A stretch of DNA of 64,000 bases from Anthopleura xanthogrammica. Lineage: Eukaryota; Cnidaria; Anthozoa; Actiniaria; Actiniidae. Within the stretch, counting starts at the first letter, position 1. Each line of letters starts with the position of its first letter. Under the pieces are notes generated by a model. It saw only the letters and a list, made by a program, of their open reading frames with translations. It was not told where the DNA came from and ran no database searches. Both the position numbers and the translations under genes were made by a program. Shown in pieces: positions 24,201 through 35,300 of the stretch. The stretch spans positions 496,001 through 560,000 of the forward strand of contig OZ025223.1 in assembly GCA_964019055.1 (NCBI GenBank), written 5' to 3'.

Positions 24201-26351
24201 TGATGTCAGAAACTTTTATGCAAGGCATTTGTGTCACGCAAACAAATATGTTTTCTCGTTTTGTAGGTCCATTACCCGTACCTCAAGACATGAGTAATAC
24301 ATATGCTCTCGGTGCCCCCACTACATCCCAGAATGCACAGCGACTTCTAAGGGCCCTCCAGCTAGACAGACCCATATTGCTAGAGGGGTCTCCCGGTGTT
24401 GGAAAGACAAGCCTGGTCACAGCTATTGCTAAAGCCTCTGGTAATGAACTGGTTCGAATAAACCTCTCCGAGCAAACGGTAAGATTAATAGAAATATCTG
24501 AAAGATGACTTAGATCAGATTAGCCATGCCCTGACTTAGATCAACCCAGAGGTTGTATCAAGGTTCGATCTGTGAGTAAGCTGTGTCCTGACTTAGATCA
24601 GCCTAGAGGTTGTTTCAGGGTTCGATCTGTGAGTTAGCCGTGCCCTGACTTAGATCAGCCCAGAGGTTGTTTCAGGGTTCGATCTGTGAGTTAGCCGTGC
24701 CCTGACATAGATCAACCCAGTTAACATCATAACATGTCGTATATTCCAGGATATAACGGATCTGTTCGGTGCTGATCTACCCATCGAAGGAGCTGAGCCC
24801 GGTATGTTTTCCTGGAGAGATGGTCCGTTACTCAGAGCTCTGAAGGCTGGTCACTGGATCGTTCTTGATGAGGCGAGTTGTGTTTCATTTTCAAACCCTG
24901 TTATACCTGTCCTACAGTTTCTTAGATAGCAATATATAGTAAACCTGGTGCATCGTGGTCTAGCTTGGGTACAGGCATTTTCTTCATCTTGCCTTATATG
25001 GAATGCTTGTACCCAATCTAGACCATAGTGCATCTTGATTATGGAACTCAGACTATGCGTTTTCTTTTCCCCTAGCCCGTGTTCTTTTTAGCGTCCACCA
25101 ACGGACAAAGGGCTCTGGGTGAATGCAGTAGCAGTAGCAGTTGGGTTGTGTAGAACCCTTTGTTCTTTTGCGGGGATGCCAAAACGAACGCAAAAATAAA
25201 AGAGAATAAAAGTACCTGAATGCCATATAGAACTAACATATTTTTTTTTTTGTATTTCTCGTTCATCAGTTAAATTTAGCATCACAGTCCGTACTTGAAG
25301 GTCTTAACGCTTGCCTCGATCACAGGGCCGAGGTAAGACAGGGTAGGGGCCTGGGGATGATTCTGCTTATGACGTAACATATTTTCGCAGTGGCCCTGGT
25401 ACCAAGTTTTGAGTCGTTTACAGTTACGACGCGTCTGCGATTTTCCCGCCAATTTCTCGAGCATGCGCAATACCTTTTCTTTCAAATTCCCTACATTTTC
25501 GTACCTAGAGCTTCTTAAAATAATAAATAAATAAAATATAGATGGAATTTAATAGTGGCATTTCTACAGATCGAGTGGCTCTTCATCCACTTTAGAAGTT
25601 GATTTTAGGCTTCTTGGTTTCGTTTTGAAAACTGACTATTTTTGGCTAATAGTTTAATAATGTGTGTTTGTTTGCAGGTATACATTCCAGAGCTTGGTAT
25701 GTCGTTTAAAGTTCAACACAAGAAGACAAGATTGTTCGCTTGTCAAAATCCACTCAACCAGGGAGGAGGACGGAAGGGTTTGCCAAAGTCTTTCCTCAAC
25801 AGGTTTACTCAGGTATGTTCCAGACTGACCAGCCTAAAGAGTCTTGGAAATCTTGTTTTTATCATCCAATATTTTTTCTCGTTTTTTTTTTTTTTTCATT
25901 TCATTTTATTTAAGTCTATTTATGTATTTATTATACGCAGAAAACTTATTGAAGAAAGGGAAAAATATAGTAGAATAGATGCCCTTTTGAAATATAATAA
26001 TGATATTTAATAAACTTAGAGCTAACTTAAGTTTTTTTTTCAAATTTCTCCTGTTAAACGAGCTTCTTGTAATTTTTTTGGGGTGCAGGTTTATGTGGAA
26101 CCTTTGTCGATGGAGGACCTGTTGTTTATCACGACATCTTTATATCCTAATATGGACTGTCACGTGCTGCAGAAGATGATCAGGTTTAACATGCAGGTGA
26201 GCAGAGAAGGATCGTGATCAATCACTTGTATTAACATTATTATCAAGCGTTATTATCATCCCTATCATCACCTTCAACATCAGCATCATCACCAATATCA
26301 TTATCACTATCATCACCACCACCACAATAACCATCATCATCATCATCATAA

Positions 26352-26382
<31 letters not shown>

Positions 26383-29300
26383 CAGTATCATCATCATCAT
26401 CATCATCACCATCATCATCACCACCATCATCATCATCATCACCACCACCACCACCACCATCATCATCACCATCATCGTCGTCATCATCATCATCAACACC
26501 ACCAGCTATTCTAAACATAATGAATAGGTAGTATAGCTATTTAGTGGTAATTGCACGGTGATAACGGTAGTACATAGTGTAACAGCTAGTTTAACACAAA
26601 GTGTTTTCTAGGCTGTTTTCATTCCAGTTCAATTCCTAGTTCTTGAGCTGCCATAGCCCTGAGTACTTTCCGATCAGTTTTCCCTGTTCTTTTCTTGGGA
26701 AACTCTTTCATAACCAATAGATACTTTGGTTTATATGTTAAACCTATGATGTCCTCTTGCCATTGTCGAGTCATCCATTCTTCAAACTCAGTCCCACGTG
26801 ATTTCAAAGCGCTTCCATCCTTAGCAATAACGCATGCGCATAACTCTTCACCAAGCCGTACATCCGGGACACCAACCACTACGATGTCTTTTACATCCGG
26901 GTATTCGATGAGGACGTTTTCAATTGTAGCAGGTGCAATCTTTTCTACTGCCCTCTTAATGAAGTCGGCCAAACGTCCACAGATTACGAGTTTACCATCT
27001 CGAGTGATATACCCGAGGTCTCCTGTATGGAACCATCCTGTTGGTGTTGTAGCTTGCGATGTAGCTCCAGAGTTTTCTAAATAGCCAAGGAATGATAGAG
27101 TGCTTCTGATACAGATTTCTCCCGCTTCACCGACTGGAACAATACAGTTGTTGGTGTTGATGATCTTCACTTCATTGCCGGGTAGAGGTTCCATTCCTAC
27201 TTGTTCGTTCTCTCCCATATCATATTTAAGGGTGGCAATCTGAAAGTATTCGGTCGAGCCATACCCGTTACACAACTTGGTGTTTGGAAGGATCAAACCA
27301 GAGGCTCTAAGGAGATGTTTTCTTACAGGCTGTCCGCCGGTCATAATTACTTTCAAACTTCTTAAGTCATAGTTGCTGACTTGTGGATGATTAATGATAT
27401 CTACCAGTGCGTATGGCATCAAGAGTGCGTTTGTACATTTCTCGTCCTGTAGGACCTTCAGCAGATGCTCGGTGTCTCGTAGTTTAACCGTTATTTTCGG
27501 GGGAATATAGATCAGTGTGCAACCTAATAACAGTACAGGGTTGATTCCAAAGAAATGGCTCGCGCTCCACGTGAAAGGACGGTCGTTGAAGACGCGATAT
27601 TCTACTCCATTTTCTTCTTGGCTCACTCCAGAATCATGAACAGCACTAATGATTGTTCTATTTACCACTTCATGGATGGTGTGTTGGGCTCCCTTTGGTT
27701 CACCCGTGCTACCGGAAGTGTAAAAAACAACCGCTGGATCATCAAATTGGACTTGTCTTTGTTGGTTGAGAACTTCTTTAAGGTCCAAGGTCGCGCCTGA
27801 TTCCAGCAGATCATTATAATAGCTGTATGCTTTGTCTACATTTGCACCATCGGTCTTACAAACCCTCACGATCTTGCACTCCTTAATTATGGTTTTTGAA
27901 AAAGTGTCAAGACCTTCTGTCTCACCAATGATCATCCCACTGGTTTTTATTTCTTTTACTTTTGCAATTATCCATTCAACACTCATCTTCTCTTCCTCGA
28001 GAATCACGTTCACGCCTATTCTTAGCAGCGCCATATAACATACCAGAAACTCGATTCCATCCGACAACCACATGATTATCCTCTGGCCTCGTTTCCATCC
28101 AAGGCGTAGAAACGAGGCAGCGAGGTGCAAAGATTGTTGCTGCATCTGCTGGAATGTGGTGCTACACCGCTGACCAGAATCATCGTAGAGAACGAAAGCT
28201 TGGCGATCTGGATGCCGTTCTGCATGTACGTCAAAAAGCTGCATTATTGTACGGGAATCAAAAGACTCTTCTGCTGGACGATGTAGATAACTCATTTCTC
28301 CCCAAGTTCTGATAGGCTTCAGCTGTAGAAGATGGTAGAAGTTTCCTAATAAACATTGCAATATCGTTAAGAACCGTAGAGGAGTGGGGAGGGGTGGGGA
28401 AGACTTTGTCGTGTGATGTAGTCACGCAAGGCCATACAAAGTCTTGCGAATAAACTTCTTTTTTGTCATGCCATCACAGGTAGCCCAAGATATGGTTCTG
28501 AATATATATAGAGAGAATGTATGGCAGATCAAAAAATTTCTTTAAAATAAAATAAATGTCATATTTTATTGTTTCTTTAGCGGTATATCAATGTTTTATT
28601 GCATGTTTTGTGGTTTCCTGACGGTTTGGTTTCATTTTAAGGCGATTTTAGGAAATTTTATCTCCTCTCTAAAGACGAAGTCAAGGTAGGAATCCTCGTA
28701 CTCGGGTACTTTGGTTCAACAGGCCGTAAATCGCCAGAAATCTGTTCCACAGCAAATTTTTCACTGGCTACCCTTCGCCCAATAAATATCCAACACATCC
28801 AATCCGAAAATGGCCATATCGCTTCACTTCTTCCCGTCGAAATTCGCAAATATATACGCTCTACTTTGACAACTTAGTCGGCGGACGGATCAGCCTCGCC
28901 ACGGATTCAACGGTTGGTAACAAATCATTAACTATGTGGGGGAGGGTACATGACAAACGTTGACCTTTAAAAACCGCTCGAAATAAAAGATTCCTTATCC
29001 TTATAACCAAAAATAAGATTTCTAGATAATGTTTACGAAATAGAGTTGTAAACGTTCTGGTTTTCCTCTGCATAAATTTTACATTCCGTTCAGCTAAACA
29101 TTGGTCTTGTTTCTCGCTGTCATCGAGCGGTTTTTAGTCTAGGCAAAGGTCAACGTTTGTCATGTACCCTCCCCCACATAGTTAATGATTTGTCACCAAC
29201 CGTTGAATCCCGTGGCGAGGCTAATCCGTCCGCCGATTAAGCTGTGAATTTAGATATGAAGACAGTGATAATTGTATTTTGAATTAGGAATTCGCAACAA

Positions 29301-32300
29301 GGTAATATCTAAATAAGCCATCGCTTTTGAGCTGCGCTGGCTCTCGGTCTCAGATACCAGATTTCAAATCACCGAGAGACCTGACAACGTTTTTTGAAAT
29401 AGAAGTGTATTCGTGCACGGCTTGATCTATTGAGCTTTGAGGTCAGTCACCTTATCATAAAACAAACAGCAAAGTTATCCTTCTCAGTAAAAAAGACCCT
29501 TCGCTGGTTACGACAATAAACTAGACAAAATTAAATCTGCTTAAAACCACCTACCTTTTGATATCAGACAACAAGTTTTTTCCTAACCAGACTGATTTGA
29601 ATTCACTGGTTTCTTAATCTCGATTTTTGAGAGGCACTTTTCACTCCTTCACTGCACATGAAAACTATTGTGTGTTTATGCTAATTTTGCATAACATTTT
29701 CCATAAGATTTGCATATTTGATGCGAATGAGCCACATCGAAATGCTTTATGGGTTGTAACCACGGGCGCCAGAGTCGCTTCCACTTTTGGATTAAAACTG
29801 ACGCTTTATTTTGTTTTCAACGGTCTAATAAATCTTCTTTGGTACGGCTGACCTTTAGTAGTGAATAAACATCTAGCTCCGATTTCAAACTCGTGATGTT
29901 TGTCTGTTTAATATTAAGAACCGATCGTGTGTCGCTCGGAGTTAATCGGTAACGTACTTGACGGGGCCCCGAAGGAGAGAAGAGAAACTGTTCCTCTTCT
30001 CTCCTTCGGGGCCCCGTTAAGTACGTTACCGATTTATTCCGAGTGACACATTGTACATTGATTTGAACATTTACTAAATTAGTATATGTATTTTTTTTTT
30101 TTTTTTATTATATGAAAGCTTCATCAAGAAACAGTAGTGGAAGCGTGTTGGGGCAAGAAAGGCAGCCCGTGGGAGTTCAACCTTAGAGATGTCTTTAGAT
30201 GGTGTGACTTGCTTCTTAGACACAAGGTCAGTATTGGAATAGACATTTTCAGCTTGGGCGTAATGTTTTCCCATTTCAGACCACCTGTCATTCCTTTGAG
30301 AATAAGATTCTTTGTTTTAGTTGTATCCATATTCATGTGTCTTCTCATGTGCAAACGTTAAACAAAGAAATGATACTCTAGGGAATGACACGTGGTCTGA
30401 AATGGGAAAACATTACGCCCAGGTAAAGAGGTCTATAGAGCAGTGTTCCTAGCCAGCTTCACAGGCATCTCTCTACTTTTGGGTCCTCTTGACCGTTCCT
30501 TTGGCGGGCTATTTGTGGTTAGGAGATCAAAATGACCAAGTAAAACTGAGAGCAAACCCGACAGGGATACTGAGAAAAAGAAAGACCAGAGATCTCGCGC
30601 GCAAGGCTTGGCTCAAGGAATGTCCGTGCCGTGAGGCTAAGCATACCACGGTCGTACTCCATAATTCAGTAGGCGCCTAGTTACTTGAGTATCATAGTTT
30701 GTATCTTTTTTTGTTCCAGACATCGTCATATCAAGATCTGCAGCATTTTGCTAAACTTATCTACAGTGATCGCATGAGAACCACAGAAGATAAAACAAGG
30801 GTACGTTACTTCTATATATTTAAGAAAGAATTAAACATTTTTTGGTAGCCTTCAACGTACACCCACGTTCTTAGGGTCGCTACGCATTTCGAATTCCATA
30901 CTTGCTGACTTCAGCAAGTGCCCGGTACAACGTGTCGTAACCCACAAGAATGGTTATCGTATTAGTGGGAAACGTACGTTACTGACTTACAGCATGTACA
31001 CGGTACGACATGTCGTAACGCGAATATACGGCTACGTTTAGTTATGGTACGGCTATGAATTAGCAGCATCGTTTGCCACTCATACGAAAACTGTTTTGTA
31101 AGATTAATCATTTATGTAATGAACCATTATCTTTTTGGTGTGTATTTTAAGGTACTCGAGCTGCTGCACAAAGTGTTTGATGAGAACCAACTGCAGAACG
31201 ATGAAAATCTGCCGTGCGAACCAACAATACACATCACTCCATCACACGTACAGGTATGGACTCAGGGAACCCGCGCTTGTTTTTGTGGCTTTTTCAAAAA
31301 GATTCAGTCCCCTCTGAACAACAGCGAGGAAAAAAACGTCCAGTCCTTTTTTTGCCTGCCTCATGCCACCCCAGCTTCGTCACCACAGGGATCCCGCTAT
31401 TTCTTTTTCAAACCCTCACAGTAGCATCCTGTGATATGTTGAAGTACAATGACAAAACTATTTAGATGATTAATAGATTAATAGATTAATTAATACTTTA
31501 GGTTTTGAATATTCTTTTGGTGTATTTTAGGTGGGACACTCATTCCTTCCCAGAAACCAATGCGTCAGTCGTTCTGGATCTCTCATCAGACCACTTCAAG
31601 TTCTTCATCATGATCTTCCTTATATGGAGTCACTGATGAAATGTATTGACATGAACTGGATGACTATTCTGGTAAGACATGCACTTACCATAAATGTTAT
31701 TGGTCACCCTGTGGTGGCTGATGACAGGCGGCGTACGTGGGGGGGGGGGGGGGAGGGGGTGGGGGAATAATTTATTGACGTCATCAAAGCCTCGCTCTTG
31801 ACCCCAGAACCCTATCAATCTTACTGCGCATGCTCGAAATGGCGTTGTCTCTGTCGTCATCATACATGAGTTGTTTTTTGTTTTTCTCTTGTGCTTCAAG
31901 GGTTTTTCACCGGGTTCTTTGGTTTTCCTCCCTTCAGTTACTTTTGGCTTCATTGTCATTAGTCTGTCCCGACTACAATGATCTAATGAATTAATAATAT
32001 AACTAATAAATAAATAATATAACGTTTTGTTGTTCCTGTCAGGTTGGTCCTCGGTCATGTGGTAAGACATCACTAGTCCAACTACTTGCAGAACTGACGG
32101 GTACTAAACTGGAAGTCATGGCGATGAACAGTGCTATGGATACTACAGAGCTCCTTGGAGGGTTTGAACAGGTACCCAGTCTTTTTCCACTCACTATTCA
32201 GATCAAAGCCTGGGTACTAGGCGACATTTACTCAGGGGTTAGGGGTGGGGAATTCGTGTGTAATGTTATCCTCGGATGAATTTTTATATTTTGGTAATTC

Positions 32301-35300
32301 TTTTGGTTTCAACTGTTATTATCGACAGGCAAATCTTAATCGCCATTGGGAAGATATCATCACCGAGGCGAAGGTACTGGTAACTAGTACCGTAAGGACT
32401 GCTTTGCTTAGGAAAATCCATAGTAGAACACCAGTGGATTGTGGGAACTTGGATCCTGGTCTACTGTACAGTCAATGGGAATCTTTTATCAAGCCCTGTA
32501 TTACTGGTAAGTTTGATGTTAGCAGCTTTACGGTTAAACCTCTCGATAGTTGTAGCTTATGTTTTGCTTTTAACCCAGTGGTCTCGTTTTGATGGCGAGG
32601 CTACTACACATGTTTATAGAAATTATTAAAGTTCGTTATGAAGAGATTTAGTAGAGCTGTCGGTGGTCTGCAATATGGCTGCTGTATTGTGATGTTGTCG
32701 TTTTATCTGTTTACAGGATCAGGTGATGAGGAGAAGTCGAAGGACAATGGTTCTGGGTTAACTGTGGTTAAGATAGACCAGATGCTGCAGATTCTGGAGA
32801 ATACAGCAAGATTGAGTGGAGGTTCTTCTGGTGATGAGATTGATGCAGGTAAAAAAAATATTGACACTGAGATTAGGACGAAAGTTCATAGAAGGGATCT
32901 TGACATACTTCAACAGAACTAACAATTCTAACTTATTTGCTATTTATTCAGTAAAACTACGTGTCCTCGATTTGAAGACGAGGCTAAGGTCTAATAATGG
33001 CAACACTCATTGTGGTGGTCAGTTTGAATGGGTCGATGGACAACTGGTTGATGCATTGAAGTCTGGCCACTGGCTGCTCATCGATAACGTGAACTTCTGT
33101 AGGTCAGTACTAGGAAAATATATTATTGTATACCCGTGTGTTTTGGTAAGCTTTCTCCTGTTTCAATTCACATTAAAGTTTGGGATACTAAAGGTGCAGA
33201 TACACATTGCAACGTTGCGCGCAATATTCCAGGCAATTTTGCTGAAGTAGGATCGTTTTCTACATCAGCAACATTGCGGGCAACATGGCTCGCAACATCG
33301 ATTGTCTGCAACATTGCGTGCAATGCTGCACCGTGTGTCCGTAGCTCAACATTTAGTCTATCGAAAGTAGACTAGAAAATTCTTCCATGATTTTTTGAGT
33401 AAAGTTTGTTTGGTAATACTAATAATTCTCAGGGATACCGGGATATGTCTTAAGTGTATGTTTGTTGTTTCAGTCCGTCAGTTCTCGATAGGCTCAATGC
33501 ATTGTTAGAGCCTGGTGGTGTACTGAGTATCAATGAACGAGGTGTTATTGATGGTCAAGTCCCTGCTGTCAAGCCTCATCCTGGATTCAGGTAAATAAAC
33601 CAACATTCCGAGAATACCAAAAATATTCCGATTATAAACCGTGTTTAGACCGAGACTTTCCCGACAGGTTCTCGATGTATTCCGAACACACGACAGCGAC
33701 TTACTGCTGAAGATGATATAGTCAATTTTCTCAGTCCGACAAATTATCGATAATGTCGGAAAGTTCAAGAATGCTTTTCCGACATTGATCGTTATTTGCC
33801 GACTATTTCCGACTTTATCCCGACCCGATTTTCCGATATGTTATTAATTAATTTTTTTGTTTACAGGCTTATACTCACAATGGATCCACGGTTTGGAGAG
33901 ATCTCACGAGCCATGCGCAATAGAGGAGTAGAGATATACATGTCTGGGGAGGTACTGAATGAACTAGGTTTTCCTTTTAACTATATAGACCTATTTACCT
34001 TGGGCGTAATTTTTCCTCATTTCAGACCACATGTCATTCCCTTGAGTGACATTTCTTTCTTTTCCTTTGGGCGTAACATTTTCCAATTTCAAACCACGTG
34101 TCATTTCCCAGAGTACCATTTCTTTGTCTAATGTTTGCGCATGAGCAGATACATGAATATGGATATAACTCAAACAAAGAAGCTTTTTCTCAAGAAAATG
34201 ACACGTGGTAAAGAGGTATTTTTATCCCTTTGTCTCCAGGATGAAGAGACTGGGTACGACTCTTATGATCTCCAAGTCATGTTGAGCGGTACTGGACTCC
34301 ATGATACAGTCACGTGTCACATGCTCCTTGCATTTCAACAGGAATACAAAGCTAAACTTGGTGGTGAGTATGAGACCATTCACACACTAATGCAGTTTTG
34401 AAACGGTCCCGTTTTCGTCTCACAGAAAAGGCACGGAAATCTTCGCGTCCACACCAGCGTCTTCATAGCGTTTTTGCCCGTCCATACTAAAAAGATCAAA
34501 AACGCAAGTACAATCGGCAATGGTGCAATATCATCATCTGCGCATGCGAAAAACAGACGTGACGGTGTGAATGACGTCAGCGTTATCAAAAGCCTCCGTT
34601 TTCATCTGTCCATACTTTTACGATAGGCCTACGTTTTCAAATATCTCTACTCTGGAGAGCATTTTCAGGTGTGTGCGTTTTCAATGAAACCTCTCAGCAT
34701 TTTCGATCATTTCAGTGTCTACTCTGGAGAGCATTTTCAAATGTATGTATTTTCGATGAAAACGCTCAGAGTTTTCAGTCATTTTAGTGTGGACGCAAGG
34801 CCAAAACGCATCGAATAAGTATGCGTTTTCAAACGAGAATGCAACTGTGTGGACCTGGCCAAAGTTGAGGGAAGACCGTGGAAAATGTGCGCTTTGTTAC
34901 TTTATTGCGACCATAATTTTGCCAGCTAAGCATTCTGATTGGAAGAGACAGTGTGATATAAGTTGTGATATAATTGGACATTTGTGTTGACAGGTTCTAT
35001 GTTAGACCTTCTCCACGCTGCCACCATGATTACCGACCTACTGCACAGAGGAGAAGACCTCGGCTCTGCTGTCATGACGTCACTAAATCAGGTCTACGTC
35101 AGAAGTCACGTGAACGAGAGTGAAAAACAGGTAAACTTTAGGAGCACACTAACTCTCAATACTCAAACTTGAACAAAATACAATAACATTTTCTTGTATT
35201 ACTAATTTTTTGCCAGATTGCTGAAGACTTGATAACAACTTACATGAACAAGTATCAGGTTTCCCAAAAAGAAGAAAGCTGTCCACTCCAGATCAGTTCG

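Larger units (their letters stand above)
28296..30118. other. Upstream flank of nested ligase, rest of MDN1 intron 27
   Basis: No recognisable coding exon. It must contain the ligase promoter. It holds two long inverted repeats (28870-29243 and 29929-30049). A 63-residue minus-strand ORF at 28658-28849 has no recognisable similarity. Confidence 0.5.
24267..31253 (+). other. MDN1: MDN1 exons 23-30: AAA5 module
   Basis: Exons 24267-24478, 24750-24872, 25270-25332, 25678-25812, 26089-26196, 30119-30226, 30720-30800, 31152-31253. It shows the P-loop LLEGSPGVGKTSLVTAIAKA, RINLSEQTDITDLFGADLP, Walker B HWIVLDELNLASQSVLEGLN, ELGMSFKVQ, QNPLNQGGGRKGLPKSFLNR and PWEFNLRDVFRWCDLLL. Exon 24 ends at a GC donor (GAG followed by gcgagt); a GT donor two bases on would break this invariant block. 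Intron 27 (3922 bp) is the longest and hosts the nested ligase. Confidence 0.94.

Noticed and set aside
24505..24728. CRISPR-like array
   Set aside because: Tandem 57-bp units with no unique spacers in an animal intron; a SINE-derived satellite instead. The same holds for 44340-44800 and 10655-11118.
26218..26518. Poly-Asp and poly-Met ORFs
   Set aside because: Translation of the intronic (ATC)n array.
28658..28849. 63-residue minus-strand ORF upstream of the ligase
   Set aside because: No similarity, no clear splice route into the ligase frame, and not near a plausible start.
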